From Bradyrhizobium sp. CCBAU 53338 (GTDB lineage: Bacteria; Pseudomonadota; Alphaproteobacteria; Rhizobiales; Xanthobacteraceae): DNA of 64,000 nt. Location: the NCBI RefSeq assembly GCF_015291665.1, contig NZ_CP030048.1, forward strand, positions 3,348,001 through 3,412,000, in the 5' to 3' direction. Shown piece after piece: positions 52,870 to 61,536 of the stretch (the first letter of the stretch is position 1; each line of letters starts with the position of its first letter). A program made the position numbers and the translations under genes. The notes under the pieces were generated by a model. That model did not search any database and was not told the origin of the DNA. It was given only the letters and a program-made list of their open reading frames with translations.

Positions 52870-54168
52870 TGTCCAGCCCGGAGACATGGGTAACGGAACG
52901 TACCTAAGACATGGGTGACAACCTCGTGCCGAACGGGTTGTCGAGGGGTTGCAGGGTTTTCTGCTCCAGGTCGAAGTATCCCAAATCATAGTGCATGAAG
53001 CTGACGAGCCAAATGCCCTCGTCGACTTCCCGGATTCCGAGTTTTTGGCCTGCGAGCACGAGCGAGATGTTGATTTTCTTGCGATGCAGGCAGAGGCGAC
53101 CGCAGGATGTGATGACGACGTCTCGATCGTGGAAGGGATAGGTCAATTCAGGCAGGCCATCGTAGCGACGGGTTGAGGCTGTGAAGAGGTCTGCCGGGCG
53201 CCTCATGTCGAGAGCCTCGTGGGGGCGCTCCTGATTGAACTCGTGCAGGAAGCTGTCGAAGCGATCCTGCTGCTGTAAGCTGTTGAATCCCGGCGGCCGG
53301 GTCGCTTCCTTCTTGAGCGTGAGGTGCATGCGCTCATGGCGGCCGTTCTGCTGGGGATGGCCTGGCTTGATGCGCTCGATCGCAATGCCGAGCCTAAGCC
53401 ACCACACCGACAGCTTTGAAAGGTTGAACAAGGCATTGGGACTGGCAAAGGGCACGCCGTTGTCGGAGCGGATGGCGTGCGGCAGGCCGCGCTCGCGGAA
53501 CAGCCGCTCAAAGGCTGTAATGGCAGGGTTTTCGCGCGTTGAGTCCAGCGCTTCACAGAGTAGCAGGAAGCGCGAGGCATGGTCGGTGACGGTCAGCGGA
53601 TAACAGTATCGGCCATTGCCGAGCTTGAACTCGCCCTTGAAGTCGGCGCACCACAGATCATTGGGGGCTGTGCCCTGCGACAGCGGCGTGCCGCGCGCGC
53701 GGTGGCGCGGCCCGCCGCCGCGCCTGACCAAGCCGTGGCGGTCGAGCACCGCATGGATAGTGCTCTTGGCCGGAACCCTGACATCACCGTCGAGCCGCCT
53801 GACCAGGAGCTCGCGGATCTTGCGCGCACCCCAATGCGGCTTCTCGGCCTTGAGCTGGACGATCAGGGTCTCGATCTGGGTCGGCAACTGGTTGGCATAG
53901 CGGACCGGCCGCCGGGAGCGATCGCTCAGCGCCTCGAGGCCGTGCTCCTTGTAGCGGTCGAAAATCTTGTAGCCGGTCTTGCGGGATATGCCGAACTCCC
54001 GGCAGACCTCGGTCATGGCTTCCCCATCCAGAAGCCGGGCAACAAAACGCAGGCGCTCTTCCATCACCGAACTCGCTTTCCACGGCATCCACACCTCCCG
54101 CAGAACAAAAGCGGAAAGTGTAACCCATGTGTCCGGTACGTTCTGTCACCTATGTCTCGGGCCGTTCA
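52870..54168 (-). mobile_element. IS481-type insertion sequence, about 1.3 kb
   Basis: Contains one transposase gene. The ends are imperfect inverted repeats of about 50 bp: left TGTCCAGCCCGGAGACATGG with later AACGTACC and GACATGGGTGACA, right (complement) TGAACGGCCCGAGACATAGG with AACGTACC and ACATGGGTTACA. GGCC flanks both ends (52866-52869 and 54169-54172) and could be a 4-bp target duplication, although it is itself palindromic. It lies just behind the tRNA gene. Confidence 0.85.
52904..54088 (-). CDS. IS481 family transposase
   Basis: 394 residues from the ATG at 54088 (GGGAGGTGTGG upstream). N-terminal helix-turn-helix with [39 protein letters not shown], a second winged part, then the integrase-like DDE core: Asp in [12 protein letters not shown], Asp in [10 protein letters not shown] and Glu in NGRHERMHL. 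The reading frame and catalytic residues are intact, so it may be active. The C terminus has an extra beta region of about 90 residues. Confidence 0.93.
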   Translation of the reverse strand: MPWKASSVMEERLRFVARLLDGEAMTEVCREFGISRKTGYKIFDRYKEHGLEALSDRSRRPVRYANQLPTQIETLIVQLKAEKPHWGARKIRELLVRRLDGDVRVPAKSTIHAVLDRHGLVRRGGGPRHRARGTPLSQGTAPNDLWCADFKGEFKLGNGRYCYPLTVTDHASRFLLLCEALDSTRENPAITAFERLFRERGLPHAIRSDNGVPFASPNALFNLSKLSVWWLRLGIAIERIKPGHPQQNGRHERMHLTLKKEATRPPGFNSLQQQDRFDSFLHEFNQERPHEALDMRRPADLFTASTRRYDGLPELTYPFHDRDVVITSCGRLCLHRKKINISLVLAGQKLGIREVDEGIWLVSFMHYDLGYFDLEQKTLQPLDNPFGTRLSPMS

Positions 54169-54245
54169 GGCCCAAGTCCATCGGGGCGGGCCGTTCGGAG
54201 CCGTACGCCCTCGGGTGCGATCCCACGCAATCGGTGCGGCTTTTA

Positions 54246-55211
54246 TCAGTTCGCGTATTGACGAGTTTGCCGCGCCCGCGCCAGCGTGTCCGAGGGCGCT
54301 TCGTGGAAGGTGGCGCGGTAAGCCGCAGCAAACTCGCCGAGGTGGTGAAAGCCCTGGGCGCGCGCGCATGAGGCAACCGACACACCACCGCTCCGGAGAA
54401 GCTGTGCGCGGGTAGCCCACAGCCGCTTCAGGCGGATGTATTGATGCAGGCTCATGCCGCGTACTTTGCTCACCGCGCCGCTCAGAGTCCGGACCGAGAC
54501 GCCGAATTTGCCGGCGAGATCGGCGGTGTAGATCGGCGCGGTCGGATAGGCCGTGACATAGTCGTCGATCAGCTGCACGAGCCTTGCCGATCTCGCGCCC
54601 GCGCGCGGCGCGCTGCGCTCGGACAGTGGGTCAATCTGAAACAGATCGTCGAGGGCGAGCAGCAGGCCCTCCTGGAGATGGGCTGCGACTTCGGAGGTTT
54701 CGAACAGGTGCGGCTCGATCGACGCAATCCTGAGAATGTCTTTCACAAGCTCCCGCGCGTAGAGGTGAGCGGCAGTGTCTGCGACGCGAACCCGCAACGC
54801 GTCGGGCCGATCGAACCAGCCGCGATCCTTCAGTGTTGGTGGGAACATGAGCAACGCATGATGATTGATCTGAGGCTCGACGAAATGGCAATGGTGGTTG
54901 CCGCGCAAGCCGATGAAGAAGCGGGAATCGATATCCATTCCGCTCGAGCTGGCGCGCAGATCATCGCTCATCGGCAGGATCACCATGCCGCCCGGCGCGC
55001 GGTAGGTGGTCTCGAGGATGCGCGCGAACGACCTTGCGACGATGATCCGGCACGCCGGCAGGTTCACGATCGCTCGTGCCGCGGCGAAATTGGCGACGTC
55101 GAGGGGAATGCTCCGGGAATCTTCCAACGTTTCGGCCGGTCGAAACGCGTCGACATCGGTAAACCGTGTGAGCTGGAGTGCGGAGGAGGGGGCGAGAGCG
55201 TCGAAGAACAT
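54246..55211 (-). CDS. AraC family transcriptional regulator
   Basis: 321 residues from the ATG at 55211; a start 39 codons upstream is possible. The C-terminal 100 residues have two helix-turn-helix motifs: IYTADLAGKFGVSVRTLSGAVSKVRGMSLHQYIRLKRLWATRAQLL and VASCARAQGFHHLGEFAAAYRATFHEAPSDTL. The N-terminal part is of the AraC_binding_2 sort seen in regulators of aromatic or alcohol catabolism. The target genes are not next to it. Confidence 0.88.
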   Translation of the reverse strand: MFFDALAPSSALQLTRFTDVDAFRPAETLEDSRSIPLDVANFAAARAIVNLPACRIIVARSFARILETTYRAPGGMVILPMSDDLRASSSGMDIDSRFFIGLRGNHHCHFVEPQINHHALLMFPPTLKDRGWFDRPDALRVRVADTAAHLYARELVKDILRIASIEPHLFETSEVAAHLQEGLLLALDDLFQIDPLSERSAPRAGARSARLVQLIDDYVTAYPTAPIYTADLAGKFGVSVRTLSGAVSKVRGMSLHQYIRLKRLWATRAQLLRSGGVSVASCARAQGFHHLGEFAAAYRATFHEAPSDTLARARQTRQYAN

Positions 55212-55352
55212 GCGTCTGGCCGTATGCTGCAATGTAACAATAAAATGAAGCGTCGGTACGTAGCCATCAATGGCGAAATGCAGCGACTGAGTAAACCGGA
55301 TTCCTGGCCGTAGTATTGCGGACATCATGCCACGACGACCGAAGGGTCGCTG

Positions 55353-55532
55353 TCAGGGCCAACGGTCCCGGTTCATCGGCTGGCCGGTGGTGAGGTCGAT
55401 GAAATGGAGTCTCGTACAGGCAGGGCAGGCAAAGGACTCAAAGCTTTGTCCCTCACGCTCTTGCCGCTTCTCGAGATGGGTTTGCACATTCATGCCCGTC
55501 TGCGGGCATCGGAAAACAATCAAATCGGCCAT
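55353..55532 (-). CDS. Small zinc-ribbon-like protein
   Basis: 59 residues from the ATG at 55532: MADLIVFRCPQTGMNVQTHLE, then SFACPACTRLHFIDLTTGQPM. The Cys-Pro...Cys-Pro-x-Cys arrangement suggests a small metal or structural knuckle with only three Cys, His being a possible fourth ligand. Similar short proteins seem frequent in Bradyrhizobium. Function unknown. Confidence 0.65.
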   Translation of the reverse strand: MADLIVFRCPQTGMNVQTHLEKRQEREGQSFESFACPACTRLHFIDLTTGQPMNRDRWP

Positions 55533-55634
55533 CGAGACAGAATGACGGCACGGCAAATTTCAGCTTTGATCCAGATCAGTTTTGGAATCGCTCCAGCCTG
55601 ATGGCCGGTGGCGGCACCGTGATCTCGCAAAAGC

Positions 55635-55657
55635 GAAGGGGCCCGAGGGGCCCCTTC
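55635..55657 (-). terminator. Hairpin after the Tyr/Gly/Pro repeat gene
   Basis: GAAGGGGCCC, GAG centre, GGGGCCCCTTC: a strong palindrome just beyond the minus-strand stop at 55663; the minus strand reads GCTTTTGC after it. Probable terminator for that gene. Confidence 0.65.
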
Positions 55658-55662
55658 AAACT

Positions 55663-55926
55663 TCACCAGCGGCGATAGCGATAGCGCGGGCCATAATAAC
55701 GCGGGCCGTAATAGCGCGGCGGTCCATAATATCTGGGACCGTATCCGTAGCCGTAATAGACGTTCGGCTGCCACCAGCAGCGTCCCCAGGCGTCGCAGAC
55801 CGTGCGGACCTGCTCGACGTTTGAGACCTGCGGAGCCGCAGGCGCCGGGGCAACGGGCATGGCCGACGCCGATGCCGTGAGGGCACCAAACAGGAACGCG
55901 GCGACGAGGCCGATCTTAAGCTTCAT
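55663..55926 (-). CDS. Exported Tyr/Gly/Pro-repeat small protein
   Basis: 87 residues. Signal peptide MKLKIGLVAAFLFGALTASASA. A central VEQVRTVCDAWGRCWWQP segment with two Cys (likely disulphide), then short repeats of YYGP and YGPR to the C-terminal RYRYRRW. Small exported proteins with VCDxWGRCW and Tyr-rich tails are common in Bradyrhizobium, function unknown. Confidence 0.8.
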   Translation of the reverse strand: MKLKIGLVAAFLFGALTASASAMPVAPAPAAPQVSNVEQVRTVCDAWGRCWWQPNVYYGYGYGPRYYGPPRYYGPRYYGPRYRYRRW

Positions 55927-56270
55927 GATGTCTTCCTCCGCTTACGCAATACAGAATACCGAAATTGTTCTGATCAAATTGTGGCAGAACCAAAATGTAA
56001 TGCTGATGAACAAGCCTTCAGCCGGCCGGCCGTAACCCTGATCAGGCGCCGTCAAACTATCCCGGGCCTGCGCCGATCGCCAAGGGATTGCCAAGGGATC
56101 GCCAAGGGCGCGGCGTTCACCGCCATCGTTGATCTTGCGCAATTCGCGGGTCGGGCTTCCTTCGTAGTGTTATCTTTGTTGTGGGGCGTGTTTCGAGGAG
56201 TTCGAAGCGTGCGCGACCGGGCACGACACGCCGGTGGACGCTACGCCCGCAGATTGTTGGGAGCAGTGCA
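55927..56270. other. Intergenic region with a tandem 11-bp repeat
   Basis: 344 bases between divergent genes. It holds three tandem 11-bp units at 56075-56107 and probably the promoters of both flanking genes. No gene or RNA element was recognised. Confidence 0.6.
56075..56107. repeat. Tandem 11-bp repeat, three units
   Basis: GATCGCCAAGG, GATTGCCAAGG, GATCGCCAAGG in direct succession (56075-56085, 56086-56096, 56097-56107), with one base difference in the middle unit. It lies about 165 bases before the host-attachment gene and could be a regulator array or slippage product. Confidence 0.75.
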
Positions 56271-56732
56271 ATGAACAAGATGAGGATCCATAAGGGCGAC
56301 TGGCTCGTCGTGTGCGACGGACGCAAGGCGCTCATCCTGGAAAATCTCGGCGATGAGATGTTTCCGAACCTTCACACCAGAGAGGTCCGTGAGCAGGCCA
56401 ATCCGTCAACGGCCGCGCAAGGGACCGATGCTCCCGGCAGGCTGCATGCATCGGTGGGCGGTGCCCGCAGTTCGACGGAGCAGACCGATTGGCACGACGA
56501 GGCCGAACGCACCTTCCTGCGTAGTCTCGCCGAGCGGCTCGACGCCGCGCTCAGCGCGGGGGAGACCTCGGGCCTGACCATGGTGGCCTCACCGCGCGCG
56601 CTCGGCATGATCCGCACCGACTATTCGGACGCGGTGCGCAGGGCACTCAGGGGCGAGATTGGCAAGGATCTCGTCAAGCTGCCGGTCTACGAGATCGAGA
56701 AGCAGTTGCTGCTGTCGGGAGCCATCGGATAG
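56271..56732 (+). CDS. Host attachment protein (AtsE family)
   Basis: 153 residues from the ATG at 56271 (TTGGGAGCAGTGCA upstream). Matches the family described as required for attachment to host cells: KGDWLVVCDGRKALILENLGDEMFPNLHTREVREQANPSTAAQGTD, DWHDEAERTFLRSLAERLDAAL, and MVASPRALGMIR. The fold resembles a release-factor eRF1 domain 2-like. A direct adhesion role is not proven for most members. Confidence 0.88.
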   Translation: MNKMRIHKGDWLVVCDGRKALILENLGDEMFPNLHTREVREQANPSTAAQGTDAPGRLHASVGGARSSTEQTDWHDEAERTFLRSLAERLDAALSAGETSGLTMVASPRALGMIRTDYSDAVRRALRGEIGKDLVKLPVYEIEKQLLLSGAIG

Positions 56733-56771
56733 GACTCCCGCCGGCAAAGGACGTCGCTCGCGCGGCGCCCC

Positions 56772-57035
56772 CTAGTAGCAGGGGTGCCGCCGGCGGTCCT
56801 GACCGACATAGGCCGCCGCGCTCTGGTAGCAATGGCTGGTGGACGGGCCGTCGTAGAAGGCGAAGGTGCCGGGGGTGATACCCGGGCCGTAATTGTGCAG
56901 ATAGCTGATCGGGTAGGGCAGCGGATTGGCGTGATAGCGGTGGTACCGGTGATGCACCCGCGCCTCCGCGAGGCCAGGGGCTAGGATTGCCGCCGACAGG
57001 GCAGCAACCGCGGCTACAAGCTTCAACTTGCTCAT
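56772..57035 (-). CDS. Exported His/Tyr-containing small protein
   Basis: 87 residues from the ATG at 57035. Signal peptide MSKLKLVAAVAALSAAILAPGLAEA, then RVHHRYHRYHANPLP, YGPGITPGTFAFYDGPSTSHCYQSAAAYVGQDRRRHPCY. Two Cys near the C terminus may pair. No family with known function. Confidence 0.7.
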   Translation of the reverse strand: MSKLKLVAAVAALSAAILAPGLAEARVHHRYHRYHANPLPYPISYLHNYGPGITPGTFAFYDGPSTSHCYQSAAAYVGQDRRRHPCY

Positions 57036-57341
57036 CTCGATTCTCCGGAACCTGCGCGAATAGCTCCGCCATCTATAGCCATTTCGGCTCGCGAGGGCAC
57101 CCGTTCCGAGCCCCGAATTCGGAGCCAATCCGGCAGATTCCCGGGGAGGTGTGACAGAATTGCCGGGATTGGGGTCGGAGCCTGCCTATTTTTGGCCTTT
57201 TCGGGATGCTTAACGAATTCCCCACACAAGTATGGCCAAAGAGAATCGGGTCAAAGATTCCTCCCGCCGGCTCTTTGGGGTTTCATTGGGGTGCTCTTCG
57301 GGGCCGGTCCGTTCCTGCAAGGTTCTTGCCGTCAAGCTGTC
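57036..57341. other. Intergenic region, no feature recognised
   Basis: 306 bases between divergent genes. Several G+C-rich short repeats such as ATTCCCGGGGAGG and TTGCCGGGATTGG are present, but no promoter, RNA or coding feature is convincing. Confidence 0.5.
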
Positions 57342-57785
57342 ATGCGCATCACGCTCTTCAGCCTGCTGTTGCTCTTCGTCGCCGTCGCGCCCGCGCGGGC
57401 TCAGTTGCACATCACCCGCGACCACGGCGGCTATGTCGAGGAGTACAAGGCAAAGTACAAGCGCGTCCGGGACACCGGCGAGCGCGTGATCATCGATGGC
57501 ATCTGCAACTCGGCCTGCACACTTGTGCTCGGCATCGTGCCGCTGAACAAGATTTGCGTGACGCCAAAGGCGAGCCTTGGCTTCCACCAGGCCTATTACG
57601 ACAAGGCCTTCACCTTCGGCATCAAGGTCACCAGCGCGGAGGGGACGTCCGATCTGATGTCCTACTACCCCGATAAGGTGAAGGACTGGATCCGCCGCAA
57701 TGGCGGGCTCACGACCGACATGAAGAAGATCAAGAACGGGGTCGAACTCTGGAAGATCATCGATCCCTGTCCGGAAGAATGGTGA
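57342..57785 (+). CDS. Periplasmic ClpP/crotonase-like protein (COG3904-like)
   Basis: 147 residues from the ATG at 57342. Signal peptide MRITLFSLLLLFVAVAPARA. The mature part has GERVIIDGICNSACTLVLGIVP, where NSAC could hold a nucleophilic Ser, and ASLGFHQAYYDKA with a His in the expected ClpP-like place, then YYPDKVKDWIRRNGGLT. This matches predicted periplasmic Clp-like proteins; protease activity is not shown. The C-terminal part ends CPEEW. Confidence 0.7.
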   Translation: MRITLFSLLLLFVAVAPARAQLHITRDHGGYVEEYKAKYKRVRDTGERVIIDGICNSACTLVLGIVPLNKICVTPKASLGFHQAYYDKAFTFGIKVTSAEGTSDLMSYYPDKVKDWIRRNGGLTTDMKKIKNGVELWKIIDPCPEEW

Positions 57786-57874
57786 TCGGCTGATCCGGTC
57801 AACCGCGTCCGTCGCAGCGCAGCATCAGAAATTCGCATTGCCGCACAGTCCCTCGCTCGGGCAATGAGGGGGCA

Positions 57875-58753
57875 ATGAATCATAATCAAGATCAATTGGC
57901 CGCGCGGGCTGCGCCGGTGCTGTTCGTCCTGCTCTGGAGCACCGGCTTCATCGGCACCAAATACGTCGTCAACAACGCCGATCCCTTGACCTATCTCGCC
58001 ATCCGCATGGCGCTGGTGGTTGGCTTGATGGCGATCATCGCAGGCGTCGCCCGCCCGAAATGGCCCGATCGCGCCGGCATCGCGCACAGCGCGGTCGCCG
58101 GCATTCTGGTCCACGGCTTCTATCTCGGCGGCACCGCGATCGCGATCGCACACTCGATTCCGGCGGGCCTCTCTGCGCTCATTCCGGGCCTGCAACCGAT
58201 CCTGACTTCGACCATTGCCAACCGTTGGCTCGGCGAGAAGGTGACGCCGGTGCAATGGGGCGGCCTGCTGCTGGGGCTCGGCGGCGTGGCGCTGATCCTG
58301 CACAATCGCCCGATGACTGGAGAGGCCGGGCTGGGCTGGCTCGCCTCGGTGGTCTCGCTGATCAGCATCACGCTGGGTACGCTGTATCAGCGGTGCTACT
58401 GCAACCACATCGACTGGCGCGCCGGCAATCTCGTGCAATACGTGGCGGTCACGATCTTTTTCACGACCGGCGCCTTCCTGTTCGAGGATCGGGTCGTGCA
58501 CTGGACGCGCGAATTCGTGCTTGCGCTCGCCTGGCTTGCCGTCGCGCTCTCGATCGGGTCGATCGGGCTCTTGTATTGGTTGATCCGCCACGCCGCGGCG
58601 ACGTCCGTTGCGAGCCTGTTCTATCTGGTGCCTGCGGTGACGGCGCTGATGGCCTATCTGCTGTTCGGCGAGAAGCTTGATGCGCTGGCGATCGCCGGCA
58701 TGGCGATGTGCGCAGCCGCAGTGCTCGTGGTCAACCGGCGCTTCGGCGCGTAG
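57875..58753 (+). CDS. EamA/DMT family transporter
   Basis: 292 residues, ten membrane spans in two EamA repeats. Repeat one: VLFVLLWSTGFIGTKYVVNNADPLTYLAIRMALV; repeat two: SLISITLGTLYQRCYCNHIDWRAGN with ATSVASLFYLVPAVTALMAYLLFGEKLDALAIAGM. An exporter of small metabolites or amino acids; substrate open. It is not closely similar to the EamA protein at 46052. Confidence 0.9.
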   Translation: MNHNQDQLAARAAPVLFVLLWSTGFIGTKYVVNNADPLTYLAIRMALVVGLMAIIAGVARPKWPDRAGIAHSAVAGILVHGFYLGGTAIAIAHSIPAGLSALIPGLQPILTSTIANRWLGEKVTPVQWGGLLLGLGGVALILHNRPMTGEAGLGWLASVVSLISITLGTLYQRCYCNHIDWRAGNLVQYVAVTIFFTTGAFLFEDRVVHWTREFVLALAWLAVALSIGSIGLLYWLIRHAAATSVASLFYLVPAVTALMAYLLFGEKLDALAIAGMAMCAAAVLVVNRRFGA

Positions 58754-58841
58754 GGGAGGCTTGCCGGAACACATCCCTGACGTGCAGCATCCTTCGTGTT
58801 AGGCTGACCGCATTTCAGCGGCCTTTCACACGGTGATTTGC

Positions 58842-59585
58842 ATGAAGAAGGCGAAGCGTGCACTGCTCGGCATGTCGATGAAGCCTGTCCGGATTGCCTG
58901 CATCAACTACGCCAGGGAGTCGATCAGCGACCGCGACATGAGCCGGCTCACCGCGGCGCTGCAGAAATGTTACGACAAGCATTTCCTGCCGGTGTGGGGC
59001 TATCCGGTCGACCTCTATGTCACGCGCAAGGCCAAAGGCACCGACTGGCAATTGGTCTATTTCGACGATGCCTTGCACAAGAACATGCTCGGGCGCCACG
59101 AACTGACCCATCGGGGCCAGCCGATTTCGAAGATCTTCGTCAAGGCACTGGGTGAGGAGCCGATCAGCGTGGCAGCCTCGCACGAGCTGTTCGAGATGGT
59201 GCTCGACCCCATGGCCAATCTCTGGGCCGACAAGAACCCGAACACCCAATACGCCTATGAGGTCTGCGACGCGGTGGAGGAGGATTCCTTCGACGTCGAC
59301 GGCCTGCCGATGTCGAACTTCGTCTACCCGTCCTGGTTCGAGCCATTCAAGCATCCCCGCGGCACCAGGTTCGACCACAAGGGAACGCTGAAGGCGCCAT
59401 TCTCGATGACCGAGGGTGGCTACGTCATCAAGAAGGTCAACGGCAGGAAGGTGATCAAGGCGTTTGGGTCACCTGCGAAGCGGCGGCGTTTCAACGCCGA
59501 AGACCGGCGCGGCCATCGCAGCGAATTTCGCGATCCGAAGGGAATGCACCATCCGGGGCGGCGCGCCGCGAAGCGGCGCGGGTAG
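58842..59585 (+). CDS. Putative zincin-like protein of unknown function
   Basis: 247 residues from the ATG at 58842. The core has AASHELFEMVLDPMANLWAD, where HELFE looks like the HExxE-type zinc-binding helix of some metallopeptidases, followed by YAYEVCDAVEEDSFDVDGLPMSNFVYPSWFEPF, another acidic block. No signal peptide. The last 40 residues are Arg/Lys/His-rich and could bind nucleic acid. I recall similar proteins in phages and soil bacteria but no proven activity. Confidence 0.65.
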   Translation: MKKAKRALLGMSMKPVRIACINYARESISDRDMSRLTAALQKCYDKHFLPVWGYPVDLYVTRKAKGTDWQLVYFDDALHKNMLGRHELTHRGQPISKIFVKALGEEPISVAASHELFEMVLDPMANLWADKNPNTQYAYEVCDAVEEDSFDVDGLPMSNFVYPSWFEPFKHPRGTRFDHKGTLKAPFSMTEGGYVIKKVNGRKVIKAFGSPAKRRRFNAEDRRGHRSEFRDPKGMHHPGRRAAKRRG

Positions 59586-59636
59586 TGAGGGAAGCCTCCG
59601 GGCGCCCCCGCACCCGGAGACTGTCGCGCGTTGCGA

Positions 59637-59906
59637 TCAGCGCTTGGCCTTCTTGGCCTTCTTTTTTGATTTGGCAGCTTTCCTAGCCGTTTTCTTCACG
59701 GACCTCTTGGCCGCTTTTTTCGACGACTTCTTTGTAGCCTTCTCTGCTTTCTTCTTGGAAGCCTTCTTCGGCGCGACTTTCTTCGCGACCTTCTTGGCGG
59801 CCTTTTTCACCTTTTTCACGGCGGTGACGGCGGCGTCCTTGGTCGCTTCCACGGCGGTGGAGATCGTCTCCAGCGCCTGCTCGGTGATCGGCTTTTCGTC
59901 GTCCAT
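59637..59906 (-). CDS. Histone H1-like Lys/Ala-rich protein
   Basis: 89 residues. An acidic start (MDDEKPITEQALETISTAVEATKDAA) then a tail of Lys, Ala, Ser, Thr and Arg in KKAAKKVAKK-like repeats to the end. It resembles bacterial H1/HctA-like nucleoid proteins. The tail is much like that of the adenylate kinase at 6296-7165. Binding to DNA is inferred from charge only. Confidence 0.75.
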   Translation of the reverse strand: MDDEKPITEQALETISTAVEATKDAAVTAVKKVKKAAKKVAKKVAPKKASKKKAEKATKKSSKKAAKRSVKKTARKAAKSKKKAKKAKR

Positions 59907-59974
59907 ATCGTGTCCCCCACGGTTTGCATGGAGCGATGACGATAGCGGGTTTCATGATTGTGTCAAAGCAACGC

Positions 59975-61420
59975 TCAACCTTTGCGGATCTTTGCGTAAG
60001 CGGCGAGCGCGCGCTCGCGTCCCTTGGCGTGATCGACGAGCGGTTGCGGATAGCTCTTGCCCAGCGTCACGCCCGCGCTCGCAAGCTCGATCGGCGTTGC
60101 CTGCCAGGGCTGGTGGATCAGCTTCGCCGGCACGTCTTTCAGCTCCGGCACCCAGCGCCGGACGTAGGTTCCGTCAGGATCGAACTTCTCGCCCTGGAGA
60201 ACCGGATTGAACACGCGGAAATAGGGTGCTGCGTCGGCGCCGCAGCCAGCGACCCATTGCCAGTTGGCCGGATTGCTGCCGGCGTCCGCGTCGACCAGCG
60301 TGTCCCAGAACCAGGCTTCGCCGTCGCGCCAGTCGATCAGCAGGTGCTTGACCAGGAACGAGGCGACCACCATCCGCACCCGGTTGTGCATCGCGCCGGT
60401 ATGCCAGAGTTCGCGCATCCCGGCATCGACGATCGGATAGCCGGTGCACCCGCGCTGCCAGGCAGCGAGCGCCTTCTTGTCGGGCTTCCAGGGGAAGTCG
60501 TCGAAATTGGTTTGCAGGTTCTCGGTGGCGAGGTTTGGATGATCGTGGAGCAGGTGGCGGCAGAACTCGCGCCAGCCGAGTTCGCTCAGGAACTTGTCGA
60601 CACCCGGGCCGATCGCTGGGTTCTCGGCCGCTGCGAAGCGTGCGGCGTGAAAGACCTGGCGCGGGCTGAGTTCGCCGAACCGCAAATGCGGCGAAAGGCC
60701 CGAGGTGCCCTGGCGATCGGGCCGGTCGCGATCGCCGACATAACCGCGCGCGGTGTGCTTGAGGAAGTCGCGCAGGCGGGCACGGGCGGAGGCTTCACCC
60801 GGCGTCCAGGTCTCGCGCAAGCCGCCGGCCCAGTCGGGCTTGCTCGGCTCGAGCGTCCAATTCTCCAGCGTATCGCTGGCGAGCTTCGGCGCCGGGCGCA
60901 ACTCCTTCGGCGCGGGCAGCGGCCTGGGTGGGTCGCCGAGCGACAGCACTCGCCGCCAGAACGGCGTGAACACGCGCAGGCCCCGGCCTTCCTTGTTGCG
61001 GATCGCGGAGGGTGGGACCAGCAGATCGCCGGGAAGGCTTTGCGAGTCCACGCCGAGCTTTGCCAGCGCTGCTTCGAGCTGTTTCTCGACGGCCTGATGC
61101 GGGGCTTGAGCGACCGTATTCCAGTAGACAGCACAGGCCCCGCTCTCGCGCGCCACGTCAGGGATCACCCGGGCCGCCGGGCCTCTGCGCAGGACAAGCG
61201 CGCCGCCGCGGGTTGCGATCTCGGCGCCGAGCGCGCGCAGCGACTGCGCCAGCCACCAGCGCGCCGCACCGTCCGGTGCACGTCCGGCCGCATCGTCGAG
61301 CACATACAGGCAGATCGTCGGCGCTCCGGTCCTGGCGGCGGCATGCAAGGCGGGATGGTCGGACAGGCGGAGGTCGTCGCGGAACCAGACGATAACGGGT
61401 GGGAGGCTTGTCGGGGGCAG
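59975..61420 (-). CDS. phrB: Deoxyribodipyrimidine photo-lyase, apparent CTG start
   Basis: Repairs UV pyrimidine dimers with FAD and blue light. The conserved N terminus VIVWFRDDLRLSDHPALHAAA is coded up to about 61393, but no ATG, GTG or TTG lies in frame between it and the upstream stop. A CTG at 61418-61420 with GAGGA six bases before is the best start and gives 481 residues, the family norm. The next usable start is a TTG at 61348, which would cut off the first strand. The FAD domain is intact: FLKHTARGYVGDRDRPD, TSGLSPHLRFGELSPRQV, GWREFCRHLLHDHP, the WQRGCTGYPIVDAGMREL motif and the C-terminal RWVPEL. Confidence 0.88.
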   Translation of the reverse strand: MPPTSLPPVIVWFRDDLRLSDHPALHAAARTGAPTICLYVLDDAAGRAPDGAARWWLAQSLRALGAEIATRGGALVLRRGPAARVIPDVARESGACAVYWNTVAQAPHQAVEKQLEAALAKLGVDSQSLPGDLLVPPSAIRNKEGRGLRVFTPFWRRVLSLGDPPRPLPAPKELRPAPKLASDTLENWTLEPSKPDWAGGLRETWTPGEASARARLRDFLKHTARGYVGDRDRPDRQGTSGLSPHLRFGELSPRQVFHAARFAAAENPAIGPGVDKFLSELGWREFCRHLLHDHPNLATENLQTNFDDFPWKPDKKALAAWQRGCTGYPIVDAGMRELWHTGAMHNRVRMVVASFLVKHLLIDWRDGEAWFWDTLVDADAGSNPANWQWVAGCGADAAPYFRVFNPVLQGEKFDPDGTYVRRWVPELKDVPAKLIHQPWQATPIELASAGVTLGKSYPQPLVDHAKGRERALAAYAKIRKG

Positions 61421-61536
61421 GGAATGTCCTCGTCTACGTTCTGGAAACCATGCCGCGAGTGTGTCTGTGAACGACCGTTAATGGGGTCGTAAGCGGATTG
61501 CATGATTATGCAGGAATCCCGGGGGTAGTTCCAATC

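Noticed and set aside
53579..54415. 278-codon plus-strand frame across the IS element and AraC region
   Set aside because: Opposite to an intact DDE transposase and running over the element end; no family similarity.
52783..54420. Genomic island integrated at tRNA-Arg
   Set aside because: No integrase, no repeated tRNA 3' end downstream, and only one simple insertion sequence is present.
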